Assembly (NCBI RefSeq): GCF_021401245.1
Contig: NZ_JACBFY010000003.1
Location: forward strand, 558,001-622,000
Source: Pseudacidovorax sp. NFM-22
GTDB lineage: Bacteria > Pseudomonadota > Gammaproteobacteria > Burkholderiales > Burkholderiaceae_C
Direction: 5' to 3'
DNA: 64,000 nt
Both the position numbers and the translations under genes were made by a program. Below, one piece after another: positions 1 to 10,344 of this stretch (its first letter is position 1; each line of letters starts with the position of its first letter). The notes under the pieces were generated by a model. It did not search any database, was not told the DNA's origin, and saw nothing but the letters and a program-made list of their open reading frames with translations.

Positions 1-1
1 G

Positions 2-283
2 AATTTCGCACTTCTGGCCCGCCAGCAGGCCTTTGGGCAACTTGGTTTCCCGATTCTTGCGGGATGGTCGCGAAAATCCGCGCTGGGTGCCGTCACCGGC
101 CTGGCGGAGGCGTCGCAACGCGCCCTGCCCAGCGTCGTGGCGGCCGTGCTCGCGGCCGACCGCGGCGCTCGCGTGCTGCGTGTGCACGACGTGCGCGAGA
201 CGGTGCAGGGGTTGGCCGTGTGGTCAGCCATGCAGGCCCAGACGCCAGCCGCTCGACCACAACAACAAGAACCCGACACATGA
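2..283 (+). CDS. folP: Dihydropteroate synthase, C-terminal part (partial at window edge)
   Basis: The first 93 codons read as the end of dihydropteroate synthase, which condenses p-aminobenzoate with hydroxymethyl-dihydropterin diphosphate in cytosolic folate synthesis. Visible family marks are GWSRKS (the conserved Lys-Ser of the pterin/pAB pocket), a short helix ending in [13 protein letters not shown], and the terminal RVHDVRET motif that carries the conserved Arg-x-His. The N-terminal TIM-barrel strands lie outside the window. The stop codon overlaps the glmM start by four bases (ATGA), as in the common folP-glmM operon, so the two are probably translationally coupled. The Gln/Pro-rich last 15 residues are probably disordered. 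Confidence 0.93.
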   Translation, partial: NFALLARQQAFGQLGFPILAGWSRKSALGAVTGLAEASQRALPSVVAAVLAADRGARVLRVHDVRETVQGLAVWSAMQAQTPAARPQQQEPDT

Positions 284-1614
284 CCAGACAGTATTTCGGC
301 ACGGACGGTATCCGTGGCACCGTGGGGCAGGCCCCGATCACCCCCGACTTCGTGCTGCGCCTCGCGCATGCGGTGGGCCGCGTGCTCAAGCGCAAGGAGG
401 CGCGGCCCACCGTGCTCATCGGCAAGGACACGCGCATCTCCGGCTACATGCTGGAGTCGGCGATGGAGTCCGGCTTCAACTCCGCGGGCGTCGACGTGCT
501 GCTGCTGGGGCCCTTGCCGACGCCTGGCGTGGCGTACCTGACGCGCGCGCAGCGGGCCAGCCTCGGCGTGGTGATCAGCGCGAGCCACAACGCCTATCCC
601 GACAACGGCATCAAGTTCTTCAGCGCGCAGGGGACCAAGCTCAGCGACGAGTGGGAGGCCGAGGTCGAGGCTGCGCTGGCCGAGCCGCCCGTGTGGGTCG
701 ACTCCGCCGGGTTGGGCCGGGCGCGTCGGCTGAGCGATGCCGCGGGCCGCTACATCGAGTTCTGCAAGAGCACCTTCCCGACCGACCTCAGCCTGCGCGG
801 CATGCGCCTGGTGGTCGATGCCGCGCACGGCGCGGCCTACCAGGTGGCGCCCAACATCTTCCACGAGCTGGGTGCGGATGTGGCCAGCATCGGAGTGCGG
901 CCCGACGGGCTCAACATCAACAAGGGCGTGGGTGCCACCCATCCCGGCGCCTTGGTGGCCGAGGTCAGGGCCCAGGGTGCGGATTACGGCATCGCGCTCG
1001 ACGGCGACGCCGATCGCCTGCAGATGGTCGATGCGTCGGGGCGGCTGTTCAACGGCGACGAGTTGCTGTACCTGATGGCCATGGACCGCGTGGCCCGCGG
1101 CACGCCGGTGGAAGGCGTGGTCGGCACGCTGATGACCAACAAGGCCGTGGAGGTGGCCTTGCGCAAGGCCGGCATCGACTTCGTCCGCGCCAAGGTGGGT
1201 GACCGCTATGTGCTGGAAGAGCTGGAGCGGCGGGGCTGGCTGCTGGGCGGCGAAGGCTCGGGCCACTTGCTGGCGCTGGATCGCCACACCACCGGCGATG
1301 GCTTGGTCAGCGCACTGCAGGTGCTCCAGGCCATCGTGCGTCGGGGATGCAGCATGGCTGAACTGCTGGCCGAGGTGCAGCTCTTCCCGCAGTGTCTGGT
1401 CAATGTGCGGCTCGCCCCCGGACAGGACTGGAAGGCCAACCAAGCCCTGGCCGAGGAAAGCGCCCGCGTGGAGACCGAGTTGGGCGACCAGGGCCGCGTG
1501 CTGATCCGTGCCAGCGGCACGGAGCCGTTGCTGCGGGTGATGGTGGAAGCCCCCGAGGAAGCGCGCGCCCAGGCGCTGGCCTCGCGCATTGCCGCCACCG
1601 TCGCCGTCGCCTGA
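280..1614 (+). CDS. glmM: Phosphoglucosamine mutase
   Basis: Converts glucosamine-6-phosphate to glucosamine-1-phosphate in the cytosol, feeding UDP-GlcNAc for peptidoglycan and lipid A. The 444-residue protein has the usual family length. The N-terminal YFGTDGIRG signature is at residues 5-13, the active-site phosphoserine loop ISASHN has Ser102, the metal-binding loop DGDAD is near residues 241-245, and the C-terminal phosphate-binding [10 protein letters not shown] starts near 410. The ATG start overlaps the folP stop. An in-frame extension exists upstream, but it runs through folP and lacks family similarity. The MOSC gene follows 10 bases after the stop, so all genes to about 2.65 kb could share one transcript. 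Confidence 0.97.
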   Translation: MTRQYFGTDGIRGTVGQAPITPDFVLRLAHAVGRVLKRKEARPTVLIGKDTRISGYMLESAMESGFNSAGVDVLLLGPLPTPGVAYLTRAQRASLGVVISASHNAYPDNGIKFFSAQGTKLSDEWEAEVEAALAEPPVWVDSAGLGRARRLSDAAGRYIEFCKSTFPTDLSLRGMRLVVDAAHGAAYQVAPNIFHELGADVASIGVRPDGLNINKGVGATHPGALVAEVRAQGADYGIALDGDADRLQMVDASGRLFNGDELLYLMAMDRVARGTPVEGVVGTLMTNKAVEVALRKAGIDFVRAKVGDRYVLEELERRGWLLGGEGSGHLLALDRHTTGDGLVSALQVLQAIVRRGCSMAELLAEVQLFPQCLVNVRLAPGQDWKANQALAEESARVETELGDQGRVLIRASGTEPLLRVMVEAPEEARAQALASRIAATVAVA

Positions 1615-1624
1615 GCCGGCGGAC

Positions 1625-2167
1625 ATGCAAGCGTGCGTCGCGGCCGTCCACGCCAGCACCGTGCACGGCTTCTCCAAGTTCGAGGAAGACCACATCGTGC
1701 TGGTCGAAGGGCAGGGGGTCGAGGGGGATGCCCATGCCGGCACGACCGTGAAGCACCGCTCTCGCGTGGCCCGCAATCCGCAGCAGCCCAACTTGCGCCA
1801 GGTGCACCTGCTGCATGCCGAACTGTTCGACGAGTTGCTGCCGCGGGGCTTCCCGGTCTTTCCCGGCGAACTGGGCGAGAACATCACGACGCGTGGCCTG
1901 GACCTTCTGAGCCTGCCCACCGGCACGCGGCTGCAGCTCGGCGCGAGCGCCGAAGTGATGCTCACGGGCCTGCGCAATCCATGCAAGCAGATCGACCGCT
2001 TCCAGCCTGGGTTGATGGCCGCGGTGCTGGACCGCGACGCCGAGGGCCATACCGTGCGCAAGGCGGGCGTGATGGCCATCGTGACCACGGGTGGTTCGGT
2101 GGCCGCCGGTGACGCGATCACCGTCGTCCTGCCTGCCGAGCCCTATCGCCCCTTGGAGCCTGTCTGA
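1625..2167 (+). CDS. MOSC domain-containing protein
   Basis: A 180-residue single-domain MOSC protein. MOSC domains are beta-strand-rich sulfur carriers or molybdenum-cofactor-linked oxidoreductase accessories. Family features seen are the GVEGDAHAG segment near residue 35, the QVHLLHAE stretch, GELGENITTRGLDL, the central LTGLRNPCKQID with the conserved Cys, and the late GVMAIVTTGG. The chosen ATG lies just after the glmM stop; a longer reading would begin inside glmM. The stop overlaps the next gene by one base. The substrate cannot be told from sequence: YiiM-type proteins reduce N-hydroxylated bases with molybdenum, but that assignment here is only inference. Confidence 0.88.
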   Translation: MQACVAAVHASTVHGFSKFEEDHIVLVEGQGVEGDAHAGTTVKHRSRVARNPQQPNLRQVHLLHAELFDELLPRGFPVFPGELGENITTRGLDLLSLPTGTRLQLGASAEVMLTGLRNPCKQIDRFQPGLMAAVLDRDAEGHTVRKAGVMAIVTTGGSVAAGDAITVVLPAEPYRPLEPV

Positions 2168-2646
2168 TGCGCACCCGCCTTGTCGACTACCTTGATCCGC
2201 AGCAGGCCGACGCGCTGGTGCGGCTGCTCGATGCCTATGCCTGCGATCCGGCCGGTGGCGGGCAACCGCTGGATGCCGAAGCCAAACGCCAGTTGCCGGC
2301 CGCGCTTGCGGCCCGCTCGCAGGCCTTCAGCGTGCTGGCCTATGACGCACAGGACGAGCCTGTCGGGCTCATCAACTGCTTCGAAGGCTTTTCCACCTTC
2401 GCCTGCCGGCCGCTGGTGAATGTCCACGACGTGGTGGTGCTGGCGCATGCGCGCGGGCAGGGCGTGGCGCAGCAAATGCTGGCGGTCGTGGAGGAAGAGG
2501 CCCGCCGGCGCGGCGCCTGCAAGCTGACGCTGGAAGTGCTTTCGGGCAATGCGCCCGCGCTCAGTGCCTACCGGCGCGCGGGTTTCGATGGCTACGAGCT
2601 CGACCCGGCGTACGGCAAGGCGATCTTCCTTCAGAAGAAGCTCTAG
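2167..2646 (+). CDS. GNAT family N-acetyltransferase
   Basis: A 159-residue acetyl-CoA-dependent N-acetyltransferase of the GNAT fold. The acetyl-CoA pyrophosphate loop is visible as ARGQGVAQQM (motif A, around residues 95-104), preceded by the beta-4 strand VNVHDVVVLA. Motif B is NAPALSAYRRAGF, the usual end of GNAT domains. The start ATG overlaps the MOSC stop (TGATG), which implies coupled translation. The amine substrate is unknown, and neither flanking gene defines it. It is the last gene of the rightward folP-glmM group; the genes beyond it run the other way. Confidence 0.88.
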   Translation: MRTRLVDYLDPQQADALVRLLDAYACDPAGGGQPLDAEAKRQLPAALAARSQAFSVLAYDAQDEPVGLINCFEGFSTFACRPLVNVHDVVVLAHARGQGVAQQMLAVVEEEARRRGACKLTLEVLSGNAPALSAYRRAGFDGYELDPAYGKAIFLQKKL

Positions 2647-2705
2647 CTCGCCTGCTGTGCTCCGCGCCTTTGCGCGCCCGATCGGCCGTGACGCGACCCT
2701 GCAAG

Positions 2706-2742
2706 CAAAAAGCCGCTGCAGCCCGTCGAGGCTGCAGCGGCT
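2706..2742 (-). terminator. Intrinsic terminator of the ACAD gene group
   Basis: A 13-bp perfect inverted repeat (AGCCGCTGCAGCC at 2711-2723, its complement at 2730-2742) with a 6-base loop. Read on the minus strand, the stem is followed by TTTTTGC. It lies between the stops of the GNAT gene and the acyl-CoA dehydrogenase. The T run favours leftward termination; it could also stop rightward transcripts weakly. Confidence 0.82.
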
Positions 2743-2765
2743 CTTGTCTCTGTGCGGCCCTGAAC

Positions 2766-4037
<1,272 letters not shown>

Positions 4038-4082
4038 GCTGTCTCCGGTGGTGGGTGTCGGGTCGTGAAAGCGGCGCTGTCC

Positions 4083-5189
4083 TCAGGCGCGCTGGGCGAA
4101 TTGCCAGGCCAACTGCGCCATGGGGCGGGCGCCCTTGGCGGAATTGACCGCCTGCTCGCTGGAGGCGGTGCCGGCTTCCACCCGCTTGGCGATGCCTTGC
4201 AGGATGGCGGCGATGCGGAACAGGTTGTAGGCGAGGTAGAAGTTCCAGTCCTGCGCCAGCGCCTCGGGGGTGGTCAGCCCTGTGCGCTCGCAGTAGCGGC
4301 GCACGTAGTCCTTCTCGGACGGAATGCCGAGCGGCGCCAAGTCCACCCCGCCGATGCCGCGGAAGGTGCCCGCGGGGATGTGCCAGGACATGCAGTGGTA
4401 GCTGAAATCTGCCAGCGGATGGCCCAGCGTGGACAACTCCCAGTCCAGCACCGCGATGACGCGCGGCTCATCGGCCGCGAACATGATGTTGTCGAGGCGG
4501 TAGTCGCCGTGGACGATCGATACCTTCGAGGCATCGAGCGCGCTGGCCGGGATGTTGGCCGGCAGCCACTCGAGCAGGCGCTCCATCTCGTCGATGGGCT
4601 GCGACAGCTCGCCGGCGCCGTCGGTGGAGGCCTTGTACTGCTTGCTCCAGCGGCCGATCTGGCGCTCGAAATAGTTGCCGGGCTTGCCGTAGTCGCCCAG
4701 GCCCCGAGAGGCGAAGTCGACCGTATGCAGCGCCGCCATGACGCGGTTCATCTCGTCGTAGATCGCGGCGCGCTCGGCGTTGGACATGCCGGGCAGCGTC
4801 TGGTCCCACAGCACGCGGCCCTGCATGCACTCCATCACGTAGAAGGCGCGGCCGATCACGGACTCGTCCTCGCACAGGGCCAGCATCTTCGGCACGGGCA
4901 CATCGGAGCCGGCGAGGCCGTGCATCACCTTGTATTCGCGCTCCACGGCATGGGCAGAGGGCAGCAGCTTGGCCACCGGTCCCGGCTTGGCGCGCATCAC
5001 GTACTGACGGCCGGGCGTCAGCAGCTTGTACGTCGGATTGGACTGGCCGCCCTTGAACATCTCGATGCTCAAGGGGCCCTTGAAGTCTTCCACGTGCGTG
5101 GTGAGCCAGGCTTCGAGGGCCTGCACGTCGACCGCATGCTGGGAGGACACCGCGCGGGTGCCGACGAAGGTGCTGAAGTCCTGGCTCAT
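4083..5189 (-). CDS. APH-family phosphotransferase (ACAD10/11 kinase-half-like)
   Basis: A 368-residue aminoglycoside-phosphotransferase-fold kinase. It has the nucleotide-binding GGQSNPTYKL near residues 46-55, AMRAKPGP-type Lys region (VMRAKPGP), the catalytic Brenner motif VHGDYRLDN (Asp base and Asn) around residue 230, and the metal-binding DWELSTLGHPLADF. This exact DWE-LST-LG-PLAD pattern is typical of proteins paired with, or fused to, ACAD10/11-like dehydrogenases, and not of antibiotic kinases. I chose the MSQDF ATG; an in-frame extension into the spacer has no family similarity. Probable role: phosphorylation of a 4-hydroxyacyl-CoA before elimination, as reported for LvaA-type enzymes (inference). 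Confidence 0.9.
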   Translation of the reverse strand: MSQDFSTFVGTRAVSSQHAVDVQALEAWLTTHVEDFKGPLSIEMFKGGQSNPTYKLLTPGRQYVMRAKPGPVAKLLPSAHAVEREYKVMHGLAGSDVPVPKMLALCEDESVIGRAFYVMECMQGRVLWDQTLPGMSNAERAAIYDEMNRVMAALHTVDFASRGLGDYGKPGNYFERQIGRWSKQYKASTDGAGELSQPIDEMERLLEWLPANIPASALDASKVSIVHGDYRLDNIMFAADEPRVIAVLDWELSTLGHPLADFSYHCMSWHIPAGTFRGIGGVDLAPLGIPSEKDYVRRYCERTGLTTPEALAQDWNFYLAYNLFRIAAILQGIAKRVEAGTASSEQAVNSAKGARPMAQLAWQFAQRA

Positions 5190-5256
5190 GTCTCTTGGCT
5201 TTTTCTTTGTTCTCGAAAGGGAGCGGGGCGGCCCTGCCGCGCCCCGCACGGCGCGC

Positions 5257-5976
5257 TCAGCTGTCCGCCTGCGAGATGCGGGTGAGCGCGTCGCGGTCCA
5301 GCACCACCAGCCCCGCCGGCTCGATGCGGATCGCCCCCTCGCGCTCCATCGTCTTGAGTTCCTGGTTGACGCGCTGACGCGAGGCACCCAGCAGTTGCGC
5401 CAGCTCTTCCTGCGCCAGCTGCAGGCCGATGCGCGTCTGGCTTCCGTCGGCCAGATTGGGCACGCCGTAGCTGCGCACCAGATGCACCAGCTGCTTGGCC
5501 AGCCGCGCCCGAAGGGGCAGGGTGTTCAGGTCTTCCACCAGGCCGAAGAGCGTGCGGATGCGTCGCGCCTGCAGGCGCATCAGCGCCTCGTACAACTCCA
5601 CATGGGCGGTGAGGATCTTGTTGAAGTCTGCCCGCGCCACGCACAGGATGGTCGTGTCGCCATGCGCATAGGCGTCGTGCGTGCGCCGGTCGCCGTCGAA
5701 CATCGCGACGTCCCCGAACCAGATGCCCGGCTCGACGTACGTCAGCGTCACCTGCTTGCCCGAGACCGCCGTCGAACTCACACGCACCGCGCCCTTCGCA
5801 CAGGCGATCCACTGGTCTGGCGGATCGCCTCGTGCGGCGATCAGGTCGCCGTCCTTGTAGCGTTTGACGAAGGCACATCGGAGGATGTCGTGACGGAGCG
5901 AAGGGGAGAGTGAAGTGAACCAACGGCCACTGTTGATGGCTTCTCGTTCTTCGATGGTAAGAATGGGGTCATCCAT
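5257..5976 (-). CDS. Crp/Fnr-family transcriptional regulator
   Basis: A 239-residue regulator with an N-terminal cyclic-nucleotide-binding-like beta roll (about 20-135, including GDPPDQWIACAKGAVRVS and PGIWFGDVAMFDGDRRTHDAYA), a long dimer helix, and a C-terminal winged helix (about 165-230) with QEELAQLLGASRQRVNQELK as the helix-turn-helix. No Cys cluster of the Fnr type is visible in the N-terminus, so it is not an obvious oxygen sensor. The RTHDAYA segment sits where Crp contacts cAMP, but several contact residues differ. It lies between a crotonase and the kinase/ACAD pair on the same strand, suggesting local control of that set; the effector is unknown. Confidence 0.9.
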   Translation of the reverse strand: MDDPILTIEEREAINSGRWFTSLSPSLRHDILRCAFVKRYKDGDLIAARGDPPDQWIACAKGAVRVSSTAVSGKQVTLTYVEPGIWFGDVAMFDGDRRTHDAYAHGDTTILCVARADFNKILTAHVELYEALMRLQARRIRTLFGLVEDLNTLPLRARLAKQLVHLVRSYGVPNLADGSQTRIGLQLAQEELAQLLGASRQRVNQELKTMEREGAIRIEPAGLVVLDRDALTRISQADS

Positions 5977-6033
5977 GGCGTGTCGTTTGCGTGACTGGAT
6001 CTGGCAGGCTTGTCGCAGGGGCGACCAGCATGC

Positions 6034-6813
6034 TCATTGGTAGTTCGGGGTGGTCTTGCCGAGGAAAGCGCCGATGCCGATGCCGGCGTTGGCATGGTGG
6101 AGGTTGCGCACGAAGTGTTCGCGCTCCTGGCCCAACTGTTCGCCGAGCGTGCGGCCCCGGGCCTCGCCCAGAAGCTCCTTGATGCTGGCCAGCGCATTGG
6201 GTGCGCGGGCCTCCAGCTTCTGGGCAAGGGCCATCGCTTCGTCCAGCGCATTGCCGGTCTCGGTCAGCGTGTTGACCAGGCCGAGTTCGTGCAGGCGCGA
6301 TGCGGTGATGCGCTCGCCGTTCATCAGCCATTCGGTGGCCAGCTGGCGCGGCAGCCACTGCGCCAGATGCCAGCTGAGGCCACCATCGGGGGACAGGGCG
6401 ACGTTGCTGTACGACGCCGCGAACACGGCATCGCGCGCCGAGACCACCAGATCGCACGCCATTGCCAACGAGAACCCCGCGCCGGCGGCGGCACCTTCCA
6501 CGGCGGCGATCACCGGCTTCGGAAAGCTGCGGATGGCCTCGATCCAGTTGTGCAGTGCGTCGATACTTTCGGCCTGCACGCTCGGATCGCGCTCCCGGTT
6601 GGACTGCAGCCGCTGCAGAGATCCGCCCGCGCAGAACCAGCGGCCTTCGCCGACCAGCACCACGCAGCGTATTTCGGCATTGCTGCCAGCGCCGTCCAGG
6701 GCCTCCACGCCGGCGGCGTACATCTCGGGGCCGAGCGCGTTGCGCTGGGCAGGATTGGACAGGGTCAGCACCATCGTGCGGCCCTGCGTGGTGCTCTTCA
6801 ATTCCGCGCTCAT
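6034..6813 (-). CDS. Enoyl-CoA hydratase/isomerase family protein
   Basis: A 259-residue crotonase-fold protein. The first oxyanion-hole strand is RWFCAGGSLQRLQSN and the second is AAVEGAAAGAGFSLAMACD. Where classical hydratases carry a catalytic Glu (PEI-like), this protein has FAASYSNVALSPDGGLSW, with an Asp before the GG. That pattern resembles PaaG-type isomerases, so isomerase or other crotonase chemistry is possible. It is the first gene of a leftward set (58 bases before the Crp gene) ending in the ACAD-like gene, which fits acyl-CoA degradation. The precise reaction is unassigned. Confidence 0.9.
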   Translation of the reverse strand: MSAELKSTTQGRTMVLTLSNPAQRNALGPEMYAAGVEALDGAGSNAEIRCVVLVGEGRWFCAGGSLQRLQSNRERDPSVQAESIDALHNWIEAIRSFPKPVIAAVEGAAAGAGFSLAMACDLVVSARDAVFAASYSNVALSPDGGLSWHLAQWLPRQLATEWLMNGERITASRLHELGLVNTLTETGNALDEAMALAQKLEARAPNALASIKELLGEARGRTLGEQLGQEREHFVRNLHHANAGIGIGAFLGKTTPNYQ

Positions 6814-7026
6814 CGGGAAGGCTCCGTGGCGGCGTCAGGCCGGGGCGAAAGAGGCATGGCAGTTGTCTCCAGAAATACAAAAAACCCGGCGATTGTCATC
6901 GTCGGGAGGGTGTCGCAATGCGGGGGAAATGGCGTCGAGGCGAGGCCAATTGCGTCGGGATTCGGGGCTGAGGCGCCAGCCCTGTTAGAAATATGCATCT
7001 TGTTTGTTCATAAACGTCAGGGTGGT

Positions 7027-9120
7027 GTGAAAATATTTAAACCTTTTACTTCCCCTCGACGCCCCGCTGTGCCTCCGAAACCTGCATCGACTGCTTCGTT
7101 TGTACTCGGACTGGGGCTTGTGCTTCCGGTTGCCGCCTCGGCGTTGACGATCGGCCGGCCGGAAGGGGCGGTGTGGATCGGCAAGCCGCTCGATCTGCGC
7201 GTGCCCGTGCAACTGGAGGGCAGCGGCGGGGCGTGTCCTTCGGTCGGTGTGAAGCTGGGCGATGCCACGCTCTCCGACCGCGACTTCGGCACCACCGTGG
7301 AGCCCGGACGTTCGCCAGATGCGCCCTGGCTGCGCATCCGCACGACCCGGCCGATCGACGAACCGGTCGTCACGGTGAATGTGCGTGTGGGCTGCGGCGC
7401 CACGATGGTGCGTGAGTTCGCGCTGCTGGCCGACCCGCCCCCGGTTTCGGCCATTGATGCCGACCGCGCCGAGCGAGCGCTGGGTGCGTCGCTGCCGCCC
7501 ATGGGCGCTCAGCCGCCGCGGCAAGGGGCGCGCAGCACCGGGGGGCGCAGTGCCTCCGCCGGCGCGCGCACGCGCGACACCACGCCGGCGCCGCGTGCCG
7601 GCGGTGCTGTCCGGACCGCGCCGCGGACCCCCGCGGCCACCACCGGCGGACGGCTGCGTGTGGATGCGCTCGACCCCCGCGCAGCGGCTGCGGCCGCCGG
7701 TGCTGCCGGCGTTGCTGCCGCGTCCGCCGCAGACGACTACACATTGCCGCCCGCCTGGCTCAAGATCGCCACCCGGCTGAGGAACATCGAGGCCGGTGCC
7801 GTTGCGCCACTGCTCCAGGGTGGCGCGAGCGATGCCGCCGCCACGCCGGCCGCTGCGGCGAGCGCACCCCAGGACGCCCAGTCCGCCGACCGCCAGAGCG
7901 CGGCGCTGCGCGCACAGATGGCCCAGCGCGACCGCACCATCGAAAGCCTCAGAACCGAGCTGGCGCAGGCCCGCGAGGCCGCCTCGGAAAGGCCGTGGTG
8001 GCTCTGGCCGTTGTTGCTGCTCCTGGCCGTGCTGCTTGCCGTGGCTGGCTTGTTGTGGCGCCGTGCCCGGCGCCAGGCGGCGGAGGCCTCCTGGTGGCAG
8101 CCCAGCGAGGTGGAGCCGGATGCCGACCTGCCGGCGGATCCGCCGATCAAGCCCGCTGGCCTGGCAGCCATCGCTGCTGCCGGAGATCTCGCCGGTGGGG
8201 CTCCCACGCCTGCCCCCGTGGCGGTGGCGGCCGACCCGGGGCCGGACACCATTTCCACGCTTCCCCCGGATGGTCCCGAGCCGGTGAGCGCCGACAGGCT
8301 GCTCGACGTGCAGCAGCAGGCCGAGTTCTGCCTGTCGCTCGGGCAGTTCGATCAGGCCGTCGGCGTGCTGGCCGATCACCTGGACGAGTACGGCGTCACC
8401 AGCCCGCTCATGTACATGGAACTGCTGCGGCTGTTGCATTCCCAGGGGCGCAAGGCCGATTACGACACCACACGGCGCGAATGCCGCAAGGCGCTGGGGC
8501 TCGAGTTGCCGGCCTATGACGACTTCCAGGACGAAGGTCGTTCGCTGGCGGCCTATCCCGAGGCGGTCGAGCGCATCGAGAAGGCGTGGCCGCGTCGGGA
8601 GGTGCTGGGCGTCATCGAGGGCTTCCTGTTCCAGGCCGTGGACTCGCAGGGCCACGCGCCCTTCGACCTGCCCGCGTATCGTGAGCTGCTGGCCCTGTAT
8701 GGTGCCGCCCAGGAGCGCATCGCCAACGGCAGCATGATGATGGCCAGCGATGCCGGGACGACCTCGGCGATGGGGTTGCTGGCACCGATGGCCGTCTCGC
8801 AGCCGCCGACCGCACCGCTGCCGCTGGCGGCGGGGACAGCCGGGGGCGCGGCGACTCCTGTCGTGGCAGGGCCGCCGCCCGGCACGATCGACTTCGACCT
8901 TTCAGACCTGGAAGCGTCGTCCATCGACACCATCCCCAAGGCGCTGAAGGGTCGCACGCCCCCCGACGAGCCGGTGCCGCCTGCCGCACACGATGCCGAT
9001 CCGGCGCTGACCGTGCCGAACGATTTCGATCCGGTGCCGCCGGACTTCCAGCTCTTCGATCCGGAACTCGAGGACAGCATCCGGCCCGGCGCGTCCATCA
9101 AGAAGCCGCCGACGCCTTGA
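7027..9120 (+). CDS. FimV-like pilus/polar-organisation protein
   Basis: An approximately 697-residue inner-membrane protein related to FimV, a peptidoglycan-associated organiser of type IV pili and the cell pole. Order: signal peptide (hydrophobic FVLGLGLVLPVAASA), a FimV N-terminal domain beginning ALTIGRPEGAVWIGKPLDL, an Ala/Pro/Thr-rich linker, a heptad-like AQMAQRDRTIESLRTELAQA stretch, one membrane helix (about 325-345, LLLLLAVLLAVAGLL), and a cytoplasmic TPR-like region (about 425-560, QQQAEFCLSLGQFDQAVGVL). No LysM motif is evident, unlike many FimV proteins. The GTG start at 7027 is a judgement because no ATG precedes the signal peptide; GTG at 7069 is the alternative. The upstream 213 bases hold no other gene. 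Confidence 0.82.
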   Translation: MKIFKPFTSPRRPAVPPKPASTASFVLGLGLVLPVAASALTIGRPEGAVWIGKPLDLRVPVQLEGSGGACPSVGVKLGDATLSDRDFGTTVEPGRSPDAPWLRIRTTRPIDEPVVTVNVRVGCGATMVREFALLADPPPVSAIDADRAERALGASLPPMGAQPPRQGARSTGGRSASAGARTRDTTPAPRAGGAVRTAPRTPAATTGGRLRVDALDPRAAAAAAGAAGVAAASAADDYTLPPAWLKIATRLRNIEAGAVAPLLQGGASDAAATPAAAASAPQDAQSADRQSAALRAQMAQRDRTIESLRTELAQAREAASERPWWLWPLLLLLAVLLAVAGLLWRRARRQAAEASWWQPSEVEPDADLPADPPIKPAGLAAIAAAGDLAGGAPTPAPVAVAADPGPDTISTLPPDGPEPVSADRLLDVQQQAEFCLSLGQFDQAVGVLADHLDEYGVTSPLMYMELLRLLHSQGRKADYDTTRRECRKALGLELPAYDDFQDEGRSLAAYPEAVERIEKAWPRREVLGVIEGFLFQAVDSQGHAPFDLPAYRELLALYGAAQERIANGSMMMASDAGTTSAMGLLAPMAVSQPPTAPLPLAAGTAGGAATPVVAGPPPGTIDFDLSDLEASSIDTIPKALKGRTPPDEPVPPAAHDADPALTVPNDFDPVPPDFQLFDPELEDSIRPGASIKKPPTP

Positions 9121-9174
9121 GCCTGGTGGGCTGGGTCGGCCGTTAGGGCGTGCACCGCCCGCCCGCTGCGCCCT

Positions 9175-10344
9175 TCAGGCGGCAGCGCGGCCGCGGCGGC
9201 CCAGATGGAGGCTCAGCAGCATGGCGGCCACCAGGCACGCCAGGCCGCACCAGTTCATCCACGAAGATGTGCCGCGGGCGAGCAGCCAGCCCCCCAGCCC
9301 TGCGCCTGCCGCCTGACCCATGTACATCGCGGAACTGTTGAGGGCGATGGAGGCGGAGGCGAGTGTGGGGGCCAGCCCCACCAGCCTGGCCTGCTGCGAC
9401 GAGTTGGCGGCGAAGCAGCCCAGGCCCCAGGGCAGCAGAACGGCCGTCAACGCTGCCCAGCCCAAGGCCAGGCCCAAAGGCCACAACAGCAGGCTGACGC
9501 TGATCAGCGCCATTGCGAGCATCGCCATCCCGGCACTGCCCACCCGGTCCATGTAGCGCGTGGCCAGCAGATTGCCCACCACGCCGCACAGGCCAATCCA
9601 TAACCAGATCAGGCTGAGTTCGCCTGGGCCCGCGTGCAGTCGCTGGACGAGCAGTGGCCCGAAATAGCTGAAGAGCACGAACTGCCCCGCCGCCTGAAGC
9701 AGCGTGATGCCCACGACGGGCATCAGGATCGGATGGCGCAGCACCTGCAACCAGCCTTCGCGCGAAAGCGGGGCAGGCCTGACCCCGGCCGGCATGGTGC
9801 GCCAGACCCACAGGGCGCCAATCGCCGTCAGTGCGGCGATGACGCCGAAGGCCGCGCGCCAGCCCCAATGCCCGCCGAGGTAGGCGGCCATCGGCAACCC
9901 GAGCACCGAGGCGAGGGACCATCCCAGGAAGATGAAGGCCACGGCCGCTGCGCGCTTGTGCGCGGGCACCAGCATGCCCACGCAAGCGGCAGCCTGGGGA
10001 GTGAAGACCGCGGGCGCGACCAGCGTGGCCATGCGGACAGGCAGCAGGGCGCCTAGCGTCGGCATCAGCGCTGACGCCAGATGTCCGAGCGCAAACCAGG
10101 CCAGCGAGACGGCGAGGAGACGGCGCCTGTCCCAGCCCGCCACCAGGCCGGCCAGCAGCGGGGCGCCGACACACACCACCAAGGCGCCGGCGGTGATCAA
10201 CTGCCCCACCGCGGCGATGGAGGTCGAAAACGAAGCGGCCATTTCGGGCAGCGTGCCCGGCACCACCATCACGCCCGTGCCGATGGCGAAATTGCCGAAG
10301 AGCAAGGCCCACAGCGCCCCAGGCCAGGGCGCCTCGCGCCTCAC
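9175..10344 (-). CDS. MFS transporter
   Basis: A 389-residue major facilitator with about twelve hydrophobic segments, of the arabinose-efflux (AraJ/YdhP-like) DHA1 type. It has a GAPLLAGLVAGWDRRRLL loop-2/3 motif A with Gly-x-x-Asp-Arg-Arg, and AAVAFIFLGWSLASVLGLPMAAYLGGHWGWRAAF, the typical helix 5 of this subgroup (broken here only by description). The GTG start overlaps the stop of the preceding dehydrogenase gene by four bases, so the pair is probably coupled. The substrate is unknown; drug or sugar export would be family-level guesses. Confidence 0.88.
   Translation of the reverse strand: MRREAPWPGALWALLFGNFAIGTGVMVVPGTLPEMAASFSTSIAAVGQLITAGALVVCVGAPLLAGLVAGWDRRRLLAVSLAWFALGHLASALMPTLGALLPVRMATLVAPAVFTPQAAACVGMLVPAHKRAAAVAFIFLGWSLASVLGLPMAAYLGGHWGWRAAFGVIAALTAIGALWVWRTMPAGVRPAPLSREGWLQVLRHPILMPVVGITLLQAAGQFVLFSYFGPLLVQRLHAGPGELSLIWLWIGLCGVVGNLLATRYMDRVGSAGMAMLAMALISVSLLLWPLGLALGWAALTAVLLPWGLGCFAANSSQQARLVGLAPTLASASIALNSSAMYMGQAAGAGLGGWLLARGTSSWMNWCGLACLVAAMLLSLHLGRRGRAAA

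Noticed and set aside
4083-5189. APH-fold kinase as an aminoglycoside resistance gene
   Set aside because: The DWELSTLGHPLADF pattern and adjacency to an ACAD11-like dehydrogenase point to acyl-CoA metabolism; no resistance context is present.
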